Shown here: in pieces, positions 51,022 to 60,493 of the stretch
Numbering within the stretch: the stretch's first letter is position 1
How the letters are laid out: the number at the start of each line of letters is the position of its first letter
Assembly: GCA_965658445.1 (NCBI GenBank)
Contig: CBFHSF010000008.1
Span: 48,979-112,978, forward strand
Origin: CBFHSF01 sp965658445
GTDB lineage: Bacteria; Bacteroidota; Bacteroidia; Flavobacteriales; Schleiferiaceae
Reading direction: 5' to 3'
Length of the DNA: 64,000 bases
Position numbers and translations under genes: made by a program
The notes under the pieces: model-generated
Databases searched by the model: none
Told to the model about the DNA's origin: nothing
Seen by the model: only the letters and a program-made list of their open reading frames with translations

Positions 51022-52410
51022 ATGACATTAATCAAAAGTATATCGGGTATTCGCGGAACCATTGGAGGAAATCCTGGCGATGCACTTACTCCCCTTGACG
51101 CCGTAAAATTCGCGGCCTCTTACGGTCTTTGGATCGTGGAACAATCCGGAAAAAAGAATCCCACCGTGGTCATTGGTAGAGATGCCAGACCTTCTGGACA
51201 TATGATTTCTACATTAGTTTCTAGCACCCTTTCTGGGGTAGGGGTCAATGTAGTGGACTTGGGATTGAGTACCACACCGACCGTAGAGGTTATGGTACCC
51301 GAGCTCAAGGCTGACGGAGGAATAATCCTCACCGCTTCCCACAACCCCAAACAGTGGAACGCCCTAAAGCTCCTCAACAACAAGGGAGAGTTTTTGAGCG
51401 GTGCCGACGGGAAAGAAATTCTCGATCGCGTATTGAGCGAGGATTTTTCATTTGCGGAAGTAGATGATTTGGGAACGTATGAAACCTACGAAGGAGCCAT
51501 TGATTTACACATCAAACAAGTGATGGATCTGCCAACGGTAAACGTGGAAGCCATCCGCAAAGCGGGGCTTCGCGTAGCGGTAGACGGCGTAAATTCAACC
51601 GGTGGTATTGCCATCCCCGCATTGCTCAAGGCCTTGGGTGTGGAAGCGGTAGAAGCATTGTACTGTGAGCCCAATGGTCAATTCCCTCACAATCCAGAGC
51701 CGCTTGCAGAGCACCTAGGTGACATCATGAAGCACGTGGTGGATACAAAATGTGATGTAGGTATTGTAGTAGATCCCGACGTGGACAGATTGGCTTTAAT
51801 TTCTGAAGACGGTTCCATGTTTGGTGAAGAATATACATTGGTTTTGGTAGCGGATTATTTGCTTCCAAAAACCCCAGGAAATACAGTTTCTAACTTGAGT
51901 TCTTCCAGAGCATTGGCAGATATCACGCATCAGCACGGAGGCAGTTACGAAGCTTCGGCCGTTGGTGAAGTTAATGTGGTAGAAAAGATGAAGGCAACCA
52001 ATGCCGTTATTGGTGGGGAAGGAAACGGCGGAGTTATCTACCCAGCCCTACACTACGGAAGAGATTCATTGGTAGGTGTGGCTTTGGTGCTTTCTCACTT
52101 GGCCGAAACTGGAAAGAAGATGACAGAACTCAAGGAATCTTATCCTCCGTACTTCATGGCCAAGAAAAAGGCCCAGTTGGTTGAAGGAGTGGATGTGGAC
52201 GGCTTGTTAGCCGATATGGCATCAAAGTATTCCAATGAAAAGGTAAACACCATTGACGGGGTAAAAATTGATTTTGCCGAAGGGTGGGTTCACCTGAGAA
52301 AGTCTAACACAGAGCCTATTGTAAGGGTGTATACCGAAGCACCTACGCAAGAAAAGGCGGATCAATTGGGAGACCGTTTTTTACAAGAGATTACAGAGGT
52401 GATGAAATAG
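51022..52410 (+). CDS. glmM: phosphoglucosamine mutase-type phosphohexomutase
   Basis: A 462-residue alpha-D-phosphohexomutase from the ATG at 51022 (MTLIKSISGIRGTIGG); a TTG seven codons earlier is open but not conserved. The phosphoserine loop is TASHNPKQWNALK, the metal loop is DPDVDRLALIS, the sugar-binding loop GEGNGGVIYP and the phosphate-binding loop RKSNTEPIVRVY. These fit GlmM/PMM enzymes that convert glucosamine-6-phosphate to glucosamine-1-phosphate for cell-wall precursors; a phosphomannomutase activity is possible. It opens a plus-strand series with the SPOR, FabG, VWA and prohibitin genes. Confidence 0.88.
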   Translation: MTLIKSISGIRGTIGGNPGDALTPLDAVKFAASYGLWIVEQSGKKNPTVVIGRDARPSGHMISTLVSSTLSGVGVNVVDLGLSTTPTVEVMVPELKADGGIILTASHNPKQWNALKLLNNKGEFLSGADGKEILDRVLSEDFSFAEVDDLGTYETYEGAIDLHIKQVMDLPTVNVEAIRKAGLRVAVDGVNSTGGIAIPALLKALGVEAVEALYCEPNGQFPHNPEPLAEHLGDIMKHVVDTKCDVGIVVDPDVDRLALISEDGSMFGEEYTLVLVADYLLPKTPGNTVSNLSSSRALADITHQHGGSYEASAVGEVNVVEKMKATNAVIGGEGNGGVIYPALHYGRDSLVGVALVLSHLAETGKKMTELKESYPPYFMAKKKAQLVEGVDVDGLLADMASKYSNEKVNTIDGVKIDFAEGWVHLRKSNTEPIVRVYTEAPTQEKADQLGDRFLQEITEVMK

Positions 52411-52464
52411 GCCTTTTTACAGGACTTCTAAAAATGATTACCTTGACTCCGAAATAAACTAACC

Positions 52465-53028
52465 ATGGGTTTTATACCGCAAGAAGCCAAAGACAAAATT
52501 GCCCGCCTAGAAGCTGAAAACAAAAAGCTTAAGGAGGCTGTAAACACCACAGAAACCAAAGTGGAATCTCCAAAGAATTCCCCCTTACCTGGGATTTTGG
52601 GATTGGGCTGGTTGCTAACGGCTGCCTACTTGGTGTACGTTTTGTTTTTCTCCACTTCTACCGTGGTTGAACCTACCGAAATCGTTCCCAGAGACAGTTT
52701 GATTGTCTATAAAGACGGTCTTTTGAAAAAGGTAGATCAAGTTTCAGACGATGGTTTGGTATATCGCGTTCAGATTGGAGCTTTTGAGGGACCTCAATGG
52801 GAAGTTTACAAATCGAGTTTTGACAACCTCCACGCCTATGGTAAAGTGGAGAACTTCGAAAAGATATCTATCGGGGCCTTCACGCGTTTAGAAGATGCTC
52901 AGCACTTCCAACAAATGCTGTCGACTCTGGGGATGGAATTCGCATACATTGTGGCCTATCTAGACGGAAAGCCCATAGGCTTGACCCGCGCCAAGACGAT
53001 GGAGCCCGACACTTCAAACGAAAATTAA
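52465..53028 (+). CDS. membrane-anchored SPOR-domain protein
   Basis: A 187-residue protein: a coiled coil (residues about 7-32, KIARLEAENKKLKEAV), one membrane span (about 43-63, ILGLGWLLTAAYLVYVLFF) and a C-terminal SPOR-like domain (about 98-175, VYRVQIGAFEGPQWEVYKSS...ISIGAFTRLEDAQHFQQML). SPOR domains bind denuded peptidoglycan at division septa, so the domain should lie in the periplasm with the coiled coil inside. Its position between glmM and fabG is compatible with a role in envelope growth. The SPOR assignment rests on the repeated QIGAF/SIGAF strands. Confidence 0.72.
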   Translation: MGFIPQEAKDKIARLEAENKKLKEAVNTTETKVESPKNSPLPGILGLGWLLTAAYLVYVLFFSTSTVVEPTEIVPRDSLIVYKDGLLKKVDQVSDDGLVYRVQIGAFEGPQWEVYKSSFDNLHAYGKVENFEKISIGAFTRLEDAQHFQQMLSTLGMEFAYIVAYLDGKPIGLTRAKTMEPDTSNEN

Positions 53029-53051
53029 AAACACCAAATTCAAAATCAATA

Positions 53052-53798
53052 ATGAGTTTACTACAAGGGAAAACAGCCATTATTACAGGAGCTTCCAAGG
53101 GAATTGGAAGAGGAATTGCTGAAGTATTTGCCAAGCAAGGTGCCAATGTGGCCTTCACGTATTTATCAAGCGTGGAGAAGGGAGAAGCCCTAGAAAAGGA
53201 ATTGTCTGTACACGGAACCAAAGTAAAAGGGTACCGCTCGGATGCTTCTGATATGGCTTCCGCCGAAAAGTTGATCGCCGATGTGGTTGCCGATATGGGT
53301 GGCGTTGATATCGTAATCAACAACGCCGGTATTACCAAGGACAACCTCTTGATGAGAATGACTGAGGAGGATTTTGACAAAGTGATTAAGATCAACTTGA
53401 ACTCCGTATTTAACATGACCAAGGCCGTTCAGAGAACGTTCCTCAAGCAACGCGCAGGAAGTATTGTAAACATTTCTTCTGTTGTTGGTGTGAAAGGAAA
53501 CGCTGGTCAGGCAAACTACGCCGCATCAAAAGCGGGAATCATTGGATTCTCAAAATCCATTGCCGCTGAACTAGGATCTAGAAATATTCGTTGTAATGTC
53601 ATCGCTCCTGGATTTATTGAGACGGAAATGACAGAAGTATTGGACGAGAAAACCGTTCAGGGATGGAGAGATGCTATTCCATTGAAGCGCGGTGGATCAC
53701 CAGAAGACGTAGCCAACGCTTGTCTTTTCTTGGCTTCTGACCTCAGTCAATACATTACAGGGCAGGTGATTCCGGTAGACGGAGGGATGCTAATGTAA
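53052..53798 (+). CDS. fabG: 3-oxoacyl-[acyl-carrier-protein] reductase
   Basis: A 248-residue short-chain dehydrogenase. NADP site TGASKGIGRGIAEVF, structural NNAGITKDNLLMRM, catalytic Ser in IVNISSVVG and Tyr-x3-Lys in YAASKAGIIGFSKS, C-terminal IETEMTEVLDE and TGQVIPVDGGM all match FabG. It reduces 3-oxoacyl-ACP in fatty-acid elongation in the cytoplasm. The length equals that of E. coli FabG within a few residues. A terminator follows, ending the glmM-SPOR-fabG series. Confidence 0.92.
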   Translation: MSLLQGKTAIITGASKGIGRGIAEVFAKQGANVAFTYLSSVEKGEALEKELSVHGTKVKGYRSDASDMASAEKLIADVVADMGGVDIVINNAGITKDNLLMRMTEEDFDKVIKINLNSVFNMTKAVQRTFLKQRAGSIVNISSVVGVKGNAGQANYAASKAGIIGFSKSIAAELGSRNIRCNVIAPGFIETEMTEVLDEKTVQGWRDAIPLKRGGSPEDVANACLFLASDLSQYITGQVIPVDGGMLM

Positions 53799-53817
53799 TT
53801 CATTGAAAACCACATTG

Positions 53818-53850
53818 AGCCCGACCCGACCTCGTCGCGTCGGGCTTTTT
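53818..53850 (+). terminator. intrinsic terminator after fabG
   Basis: AGCCCGAC pairs with GTCGGGCT and ends in five T. The loop contains a second possible GACG-CGTC type pairing. It lies 20 bases after the fabG stop. Confidence 0.82.
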
Positions 53851-53866
53851 ATTCTAAACTCAACAA

Positions 53867-55915
53867 GTGTCTTTATACTTCGTAACAAACCCATTATGGT
53901 TACTACCCATCACCGCATTGGCCGGTTTGGTAGCGTATTTCACCTACGCCAAAGAGAAGAGGATTCCCTCCGTGCCTTTGAAATGGTTGGTCGGAGGCAG
54001 TCGTTTTCTGGTTTTGTGGATATTGGCGGCTCTTTTGCTAGAGCCTTTGGTCAATCAGCAACAGAGTACGGAAGAAAAACCCTTGATTGTAATCGCAATG
54101 GATCATTCAGAATCTATGGTGGCTAAAGATTCTTCTTGGCGAGAAGAGTACCCTGATTTCCTTGAACAACTCCAAGAGAGTTTTGGAAACTCCAATGAAT
54201 GGGAGTACGTATCCTTGGGTTCACAAGTAGAAGGGTTGACCTCTGAGGATTGGAATCAAACAAGCACGGATTTGGGGGCGTTGTTTCCCTATGTGAAAAA
54301 GCAGTTTCCGGGCAAGTCCATAGGGGGATTGGTACTGTTGTCAGATGGTATCTACAACCGCGGTCAAAACCCTGTGTATGCTAGCAGAAGCGCTACGTAT
54401 CCCATTTATTCTGTAGGTATTGGAGACACCACTACTCAGGTAGATGCTTGGGTAGATGGACTGAGACTCAATTCCAAATCCTATGTGGGCAATGAGTTTC
54501 CCATTAGAGGACGCGTTCGTGCAAGAGGTTTGGCCGGAAAGTCATTAGACATTGGGTTAAAAGTCAATGGTGAAGTGATTAAAAACCAGAAATGGTCTCC
54601 ACAGTCTCGCAATGATGTATACAACATCCAAGCCTTCTGCTTGGCTACAGAACCGGGTGTGATTCCCGTGGAGCTCACGGTTACCTCTTCCGACGAATAC
54701 CCTCAAAACAATACTCGCAAGCGCATTGTGCAAGTAGTGGATGAGCAAAAGAAAGTACTCATACTTGCAGGGGCTCCTCATCCCGATATCAACGCCATTA
54801 AATCGGCTATTGAAAGGGGAGGTGAGTTCCAAATGACACTTTCTGTAGGTGGCGCCACCGAAGACTTGGAAGATTATCAATTGGTGTTGGTACACGACAT
54901 CAACAGTTCTCAGTATATGCGTTACCGCAATGAGTTTGCAGGCTACAAAGGAGGATTGATGATTGTTGAAGGAGAAAAGATCAATCCTTCCACCTTAGAA
55001 GATGAGTTGTTCAATGTTCCCACCGCCGGAATGTTCACCGAAAGAGGGCAATGGAACTTGGATGCCAACAACGGGTTGTTGGAGTTTTCTGAAGAAACCC
55101 AAAAGCTCTTCCAGCGATCTCCTCCGTTGGCAATGAGCGTTTCCAAATTTGTACCGGAAGGTCTTAAAACACTAGCGACGGCGCAGATAAAAGGTGTTTC
55201 CACTCCCTATCCTGTGATCATGTCTGGAAGGGTCAACGGTTTCCCAAGAACGCTTGTGCGCTCTACCAATTTTTGGAGAACGCGCATGTATGAGTATGCT
55301 GAAAATGAGAACTTCCTTCAGTTTGATGGATTCTGGAATTCTCTCTTTAGATACAACGGAACTTTTGGGGCTCAAGACCGGTTAATAGTAAACTATGAGA
55401 CGCAAGTGGATAAGGGCCTTCCCGCCGGATTTTCCATTTCGGTTCTCACAGCGGATCTTAGACCTACCTCCAACGCAGAGGTTTCCATTACCCTCATTAC
55501 AGAAGGGGAAGAATCTTTGGAGTACACTGCTTTTCGAAAGGGAAAGTCTTACGAACGCGTGATTCCCAAGCTAAGTCCAGGGAATTATCGCTTTGTTGTA
55601 AAGGCAGTTTTTGGTGGCGAAACCTTGCAGAAAAGCGGACGCTTTACCGTTACTGACTATTCATTAGAATCCCTGCAAACCACCGCCCGATGGGATGTGC
55701 TGCAGAAAATTTCTGATGAAACCTATGGCGTATTTGTTCCTTGGGAAGAACGCGCTGCCATTCCTGAAGAATTGGAAAATTCAGGAGTTCAGACTCCAAA
55801 AATTAAAACCGTGGATCGCATTACACGTGCTGCATCCCTTCCATGGTTTTTCATTCTTCTCATCCTTTTCCTTACCGTAGAGTGGGGAGTACGTCGCTGG
55901 AGTGGTTGGTACTAA
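53867..55915 (+). CDS. membrane protein with VWA-like domain
   Basis: A 682-residue protein with two N-terminal membrane spans (about 10-27 and 44-62) and one at the C-terminus (about 655-672). Just after the second span is a MIDAS-like D-x-S-x-S (Asp79, Ser81, Ser83 in AMDHSESM) and LLSDGIYNRG further on, typical of von Willebrand A folds. Middle parts are beta-rich, possibly Ig-like. Related Bacteroidota proteins carry such a BatA-like layout, and the function is unknown. It starts with GTG at 53867 and begins 16 bases after the fabG terminator; the prohibitin gene follows after 22 bases, so the two may act together at the membrane. Confidence 0.75.
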   Translation: MSLYFVTNPLWLLPITALAGLVAYFTYAKEKRIPSVPLKWLVGGSRFLVLWILAALLLEPLVNQQQSTEEKPLIVIAMDHSESMVAKDSSWREEYPDFLEQLQESFGNSNEWEYVSLGSQVEGLTSEDWNQTSTDLGALFPYVKKQFPGKSIGGLVLLSDGIYNRGQNPVYASRSATYPIYSVGIGDTTTQVDAWVDGLRLNSKSYVGNEFPIRGRVRARGLAGKSLDIGLKVNGEVIKNQKWSPQSRNDVYNIQAFCLATEPGVIPVELTVTSSDEYPQNNTRKRIVQVVDEQKKVLILAGAPHPDINAIKSAIERGGEFQMTLSVGGATEDLEDYQLVLVHDINSSQYMRYRNEFAGYKGGLMIVEGEKINPSTLEDELFNVPTAGMFTERGQWNLDANNGLLEFSEETQKLFQRSPPLAMSVSKFVPEGLKTLATAQIKGVSTPYPVIMSGRVNGFPRTLVRSTNFWRTRMYEYAENENFLQFDGFWNSLFRYNGTFGAQDRLIVNYETQVDKGLPAGFSISVLTADLRPTSNAEVSITLITEGEESLEYTAFRKGKSYERVIPKLSPGNYRFVVKAVFGGETLQKSGRFTVTDYSLESLQTTARWDVLQKISDETYGVFVPWEERAAIPEELENSGVQTPKIKTVDRITRAASLPWFFILLILFLTVEWGVRRWSGWY

Positions 55916-55937
55916 TCATTAAAAAAACCGAATAGAT

Positions 55938-56753
55938 ATGAATAAGAGAGTCCCTAATGTGGTGGTTGCCTTTTTTGGAGGTATCATCCTTTTAATCATT
56001 TTGTGGTCCATGACCACCCTGACCATTGACGCCGGACAAGAAGGCGTCCTCTTTAACCGATTTACTGGATTGGAAAAGGAGAGAACCTATTCTCAAGGAT
56101 TTCACTTTATAGCCCCTTGGAATGACATGTACATTTACGATGTGCGTGTACAGAATGCCACCAGCCAGATGCAGGTGCTTTCTAAAAATGGATTGACCAT
56201 TAAGTTGGAAGTCAGCTACTGGTATCGTCCAAGTATTGAGAAACTCGGGTACTTACACGACGAGGTCGGTGTAAATTTCCACGAGAAAATTGTAATTCCC
56301 GCCATTCGATCGGCTACGAGAGAGGTCATCGGTAAATACCTTCCAGAGGAGCTTTACAGCAGTAAAAGAGAAGTTATTGAAGACGAAATTTACGAGCAGA
56401 CCATTGCTTCTATTAATGACAAGTACATTGATTTGGACGAAGTTTTGATCCGAGATGTAGAATTGCCCGTATCACTTCAAGAAGCCATTGAGAAAAAACT
56501 CAAGCAAGAGCAGGCCTCACTCGAGTACGAGTTTAGACTGCAGCAAGCAGAAAAGGAAAAGGAGAGACTTAAGATTGAGGCAGAAGGTAAGGCACAAGCC
56601 AACCGCATTGTTTCGGCATCTATTACCGAAAAAATCCTAAAAGAAAAGGGGATAGAGGCCACGCTTAAGCTCTCGGAAAGTCCCAATTCTAAAATCATTG
56701 TGATTGGTGGAGGAAAAGATGGCTTGCCCATTATTCTCAATGGCGAGAAGTAG
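55938..56753 (+). CDS. prohibitin/SPFH-domain membrane protein
   Basis: A 271-residue protein with one N-terminal span (residues about 8-28) and an SPFH (band 7) domain at about 30-200: AGQEGVLFNRFTGLEKERTYSQGFHFIAPW is the classic prohibitin start. A heptad-rich helix (EQASLEYEFRLQQAEKEKERLKIEAEGKAQA) follows and drives oligomerisation. Prohibitins form large rings on membranes and modulate proteases or lipid domains. It ends with IVIGGGKDGLPIILN, common in prokaryotic forms. It is the last gene of the plus-strand run, ending at a strong terminator. Confidence 0.9.
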   Translation: MNKRVPNVVVAFFGGIILLIILWSMTTLTIDAGQEGVLFNRFTGLEKERTYSQGFHFIAPWNDMYIYDVRVQNATSQMQVLSKNGLTIKLEVSYWYRPSIEKLGYLHDEVGVNFHEKIVIPAIRSATREVIGKYLPEELYSSKREVIEDEIYEQTIASINDKYIDLDEVLIRDVELPVSLQEAIEKKLKQEQASLEYEFRLQQAEKEKERLKIEAEGKAQANRIVSASITEKILKEKGIEATLKLSESPNSKIIVIGGGKDGLPIILNGEK

Positions 56754-56791
56754 GTTAGATATAAGAATCGTTTACAGATATACCCTGAAAC

Positions 56792-56826
56792 AAAAAAGCC
56801 GCTTGACAACTCAAGCGGCTTTTTTT
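56792..56826. terminator. strong bidirectional terminator
   Basis: AAAAAGCCGCTTGA and TCAAGCGGCTTTTT give a 14-base perfect stem with a CAAC loop. It separates the prohibitin gene and the convergent thioredoxin-like gene. Confidence 0.88.
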
Positions 56827-56873
56827 ATGGTAAAGTGTAATGTATGCTTACAATATGTGCTTACAAAATTAGC

Positions 56874-57965
56874 TTACAAATTCTCAGACAAGAATTCTCT
56901 CAATTCTCCTGGTGTTTTGTTTTTGGCTACAATTTGACCAAACTCATTGTAGAGGACTGATTGTGGAATGGCGCGAATGCCATACATATCAGCAGCTTCG
57001 TTGTTCCATCCTCTGAGGTCACTCATTTGTGGCCAAGTAAGGCCATCTTGTTCAATGGCGGCTCTCCACTTGTCTCCGTTGTCGTCTAGAGATACCCCAA
57101 CAATTTCAAAACCTTTGTCGTGGAATTCAGCGTATAGCTCAACAAGTTCTGGATTGGCCATTCTACAGGGGCCACACCATGATGCCCAGAAGTCCATCAA
57201 AATAAACTTGCCCTTTACGTCCGCAATTGCCAATGGGTTTCCGTCAGGATCGTTTTGTGTGAACGTTGTGATGGGTTGACCCACTGCGGTTTTTTCCAAA
57301 ACCTCAATGCGAGACTTGAGCTCGTCTTTGTAGGGGCTGCCAGACATGTTTACGGGGATTTGGTCGTAAACCGCGTTGTAGAACTCTAAATCGGGCTCGT
57401 ACATGTATCTAACCGCAATGTAGGCTCCAGTGATGCCGGCCGTCTTTGCGAAGCTCTTCTGCTCGTTTTGGAAGTTCTCGTAAAGGGTTTCCAATTCTGC
57501 ATTTAATGAATCCATCAAACGCTCATTAGAGTCCATGGCGGCTTGTTGCATCAATGGATTGAATTGACCGTAAATGGTGCTGAAGTTCTTTTCAATTTCT
57601 TGGAAGTCCTTCATTTGGTCTTGGTAAGGAGAACCTGAAATGGTCAAGTCTCTAAGACTGTCTACGGTTCCTGTAACGGTTACGGATTCGTCGTAAACGA
57701 AAATGGTTTGTGGTCTTTGGAAGATAGACCCTTGTAGGTACAGAACCTCAGGACCTTCTAGAACCCCAGAAAAATGGGCGGTTCCTTCAGAAACCTCAGA
57801 AGAATCAATTTTTACCAATTGATTTTCAGAAACCCTAGAAAGGTAGATGGTTCCTTCGGGAAGTTTATCAATGGAAATGTCAATGCTAAAGCCTTCTTTT
57901 TCTGCAGGCTGAGAACACGCTACTGCCAACAGAGCCGCGGAGGCTAGAAATGCAAGTTTTTTCAT
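56874..57965 (-). CDS. TlpA/ResA-type thioredoxin lipoprotein with DUF4369-like N-terminus
   Basis: A 363-residue protein with lipobox LLAVAC (Cys17). Residues about 25-120 are a beta-domain of the DUF4369 sort (GTIYLSRVSENQLVKIDS), 120-215 a helical segment, and about 225-363 a thioredoxin fold with FILMDFWASWCGPCRMANPEL and the cis-proline in RAIPQSVLYN. It probably reduces or isomerises periplasmic disulfides, for example in cytochrome maturation or protection against oxidative damage. This domain pair is characteristic of Bacteroidota. Start ATG at 57963-57965. Confidence 0.88.
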   Translation of the reverse strand: MKKLAFLASAALLAVACSQPAEKEGFSIDISIDKLPEGTIYLSRVSENQLVKIDSSEVSEGTAHFSGVLEGPEVLYLQGSIFQRPQTIFVYDESVTVTGTVDSLRDLTISGSPYQDQMKDFQEIEKNFSTIYGQFNPLMQQAAMDSNERLMDSLNAELETLYENFQNEQKSFAKTAGITGAYIAVRYMYEPDLEFYNAVYDQIPVNMSGSPYKDELKSRIEVLEKTAVGQPITTFTQNDPDGNPLAIADVKGKFILMDFWASWCGPCRMANPELVELYAEFHDKGFEIVGVSLDDNGDKWRAAIEQDGLTWPQMSDLRGWNNEAADMYGIRAIPQSVLYNEFGQIVAKNKTPGELREFLSENL

Positions 57966-58121
57966 CGCGTAAGAGTTGAATTTTGTTTTGAGTTCCTAAA
58001 AGTAACTACAATGTTCGTAAGATGGGGGCTTCAACAAAAAAAGTTGACATCCATCCATTTACCAACGGGGTATTACAATTCTTGTTATTTTTAACCTCAA
58101 AGTAATTTACCACTAAAGAAT

Positions 58122-60392
58122 ATGACTACGTTTTACAAACGCATACTGCTAATTGTCTTATGCACAGCCGGTTTCCTTCCTACACAGGCCAAAGAGGGAA
58201 TGTGGTTGCCCTATCTCCTGGAGAGCATGCACGCTCAAGAAATGAGAGACATGGGCTTGGAAATCCCCGTTTCGGCCATTTATTCCGTAAATGAGGCCAG
58301 TTTAAAAGACGCCATTGTGAGCTTTGGTGGCTTTTGTACAGGAGAAGTTATTTCCAGAAATGGATTGGTTCTCACCAATCACCACTGTGGTTACGGACAG
58401 ATTCAAAGTCATTCTTCTGTGGAAAATGACTTGTTGAGCAATGGGTTTTGGGCCATGGACCTATCAGAGGAATTGACCAACCCCGGATTGTTTGTGACCT
58501 TTATTAAATACATGGAGGACGTGACCAACGACCTTAGGGAAAATACGCATCCAAATATGGATCAGGCCACCATGGATTCCATTATGGCAGCCAATCAAAA
58601 AGCCATCATTGCGGCCAAGAAGGCTGAAAATCCCAATTACGAATTCTTTATCCGAGACTTTTTCTATGGAAATCAGTTTATCCTATTCGCCACACAAAAG
58701 TATACCGACATCCGTTTGGTAGGAGCGCCTCCTTCGTCCATTGGAAAGTTTGGAGCCGACACCGACAACTGGGTTTGGCCAAGACATACAGGAGATTTCT
58801 CTCTCTTTAGAATTTACGCAGACAGCACCAATGCACCTGCAGATATTGCTGCCAGCAATATTCCCTTTACGCCAGAAACGTTTCTGAAAATCAATATGGA
58901 CGGCGCTGCTGATATGGACTTCACCATGGTGTTTGGATTCCCCGGTCGCACAGAAGAGTACTTGCCTGCTTCGGGGGTAGATCAAACAGCTTCCTTGAGA
59001 AATCCCATTCGCATCGCCATTCGCGATAAGCGCCTGGCTCTTTTGGATGCTCGTATGAGAGAAAGTGACGAAGTGAGAATTAAGTACGCTTCTAAATATG
59101 CAAGCATTGCCAATGGTTGGAAGAAGTGGAAGGGCCAAAACATCGGATTGGCCGAAGTGCACGCTTTGGATTCCATCCGTGCAGACGAAACCCGAATTAT
59201 GGAGGCCCTGGAAAAAGACAAAGACCTGTATGGGAAATACGGACAGTCCTTGGCAAAACTCGATTCGCTCTACGAAGCCATGGAACCTTACGCTACGGAT
59301 TACGAATACTTTGTAGAAATCGCCTACAGAGGATTGGAGATTGTGAGATACGCCAATTCTTACCAGTCTTTGCTCAATGCTGTAGACAATAAAGACCTCA
59401 AGGAAGAGGACAGCCAGAAATACAAAGTAGAAATACGCAATGCCGCCATGAAGATTTTGGAGGGCGTTGATGAGTTCTACAAAAATTACGATGCCGATGT
59501 GGATCAAGAAGCCATGGGTGCGCTTTTGAGAATTTATGCTGAAGGTGTGCCTTTGAATCGCTTGCCGGATATCCTTGCTGACCTTGAAGAGAAGCAAGAC
59601 AAGATTGAAGACGAAAATAGAGACGCTTACCAAGAATGGGTGGATAAGGCCTTTGCCAATGGATGGCTTACTCAAGAATCCAAGAGACAAGAACTCAAAA
59701 GGCTGTTGGCAGAAGATCCCAAGAAATTGGCAGATAGACTGGCCAAGGATGATATCATGAGTCTTACTACTGAATTGTACTCTCATTACGTGGAAAAGGT
59801 AAGACCGGGTTATTCAGAAATTTATGTAGCGATTCAAGGAGAAATGAAAAATTGGATGGCAGCACAAATGGAAGTGGCAGACAAGCCACTATACCCAGAC
59901 GCCAACTCTACCATGAGATTGACTTTTGGAAGAATGGAGGGGTATTCTCCCAACGATTCAACTACTTACACTACAAGAACCTACTTGGGAGGAGTCGTTA
60001 AGAAATACGTTCCCGGTGATTATGAGTTTGACCTTCCTCAGAAGATATTGGATTTGTACGAGAACAAAGACTTTGGTCCGTATGCAGATACTACTGGAGA
60101 CGTTCCGGTGTGTTTTATTGCCAGCAATCACACTTCAGGAGGAAACAGTGGTTCTCCCGCCCTCAACGGAAAAGGGGAGCTCATTGGACTGAACTTTGAC
60201 CGCGTTTGGGAAGGAACTATGAGTGACTTGTATTTTGACAACTCTCGTTGTAGAAATATTATGGTCGACGCACGCTATGTATTGTTCGTAATTGACAAAT
60301 ACGCCGGCGCCGGATACCTCTTGGACGAGATGGAATTGGTTAGCTACAAGAATGCTGAAAAGCAAGAGGAGCCTGTTCCTGTAGAAGATTAG
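58122..60392 (+). CDS. S46 family serine dipeptidyl-peptidase, DPP11-like
   Basis: A 756-residue protein with signal peptide (residues 1-23). The chymotrypsin-like core is split by a helical insertion (about 290-570) as in DPP7/DPP11. Catalytic parts: LTNHHCGYG (His 87/88), WPRHTGDFSLFR (Asp) and GGNSGSPALN (Ser676). Eighteen residues after the serine comes Arg694 in GLNFDRVWEG, the position whose Arg gives DPP11 its preference for Asp/Glu at P1, whereas DPP7 has Gly. It should cut Xaa-Asp or Xaa-Glu dipeptides from peptide N-termini in the periplasm, feeding amino-acid catabolism. It is a single-gene unit with a strong terminator. Confidence 0.9.
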   Translation: MTTFYKRILLIVLCTAGFLPTQAKEGMWLPYLLESMHAQEMRDMGLEIPVSAIYSVNEASLKDAIVSFGGFCTGEVISRNGLVLTNHHCGYGQIQSHSSVENDLLSNGFWAMDLSEELTNPGLFVTFIKYMEDVTNDLRENTHPNMDQATMDSIMAANQKAIIAAKKAENPNYEFFIRDFFYGNQFILFATQKYTDIRLVGAPPSSIGKFGADTDNWVWPRHTGDFSLFRIYADSTNAPADIAASNIPFTPETFLKINMDGAADMDFTMVFGFPGRTEEYLPASGVDQTASLRNPIRIAIRDKRLALLDARMRESDEVRIKYASKYASIANGWKKWKGQNIGLAEVHALDSIRADETRIMEALEKDKDLYGKYGQSLAKLDSLYEAMEPYATDYEYFVEIAYRGLEIVRYANSYQSLLNAVDNKDLKEEDSQKYKVEIRNAAMKILEGVDEFYKNYDADVDQEAMGALLRIYAEGVPLNRLPDILADLEEKQDKIEDENRDAYQEWVDKAFANGWLTQESKRQELKRLLAEDPKKLADRLAKDDIMSLTTELYSHYVEKVRPGYSEIYVAIQGEMKNWMAAQMEVADKPLYPDANSTMRLTFGRMEGYSPNDSTTYTTRTYLGGVVKKYVPGDYEFDLPQKILDLYENKDFGPYADTTGDVPVCFIASNHTSGGNSGSPALNGKGELIGLNFDRVWEGTMSDLYFDNSRCRNIMVDARYVLFVIDKYAGAGYLLDEMELVSYKNAEKQEEPVPVED

Positions 60393-60427
60393 AATACAGG
60401 ATTCAACCTCCGAAATTCAATAAAAAC

Positions 60428-60458
60428 AAAAAGCCGATGCACATGCATCGGCTTTTTT
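60428..60458. terminator. strong bidirectional terminator
   Basis: AAAAAGCCGATGCA and TGCATCGGCTTTTT form a 14-base perfect inverted repeat with a two-base centre. It lies between the S46 peptidase and the convergent methyltransferase. Confidence 0.88.
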
Positions 60459-60493
60459 GATTTGAATAATCTCTATAAGATTTAAAACGCTCC

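Noticed and set aside
58683..59786. 367-codon open frame antisense to the S46 peptidase
   Set aside because: It lies wholly inside a clearly coding gene, its translation has no recognisable motif and it follows from the codon usage of the true strand.
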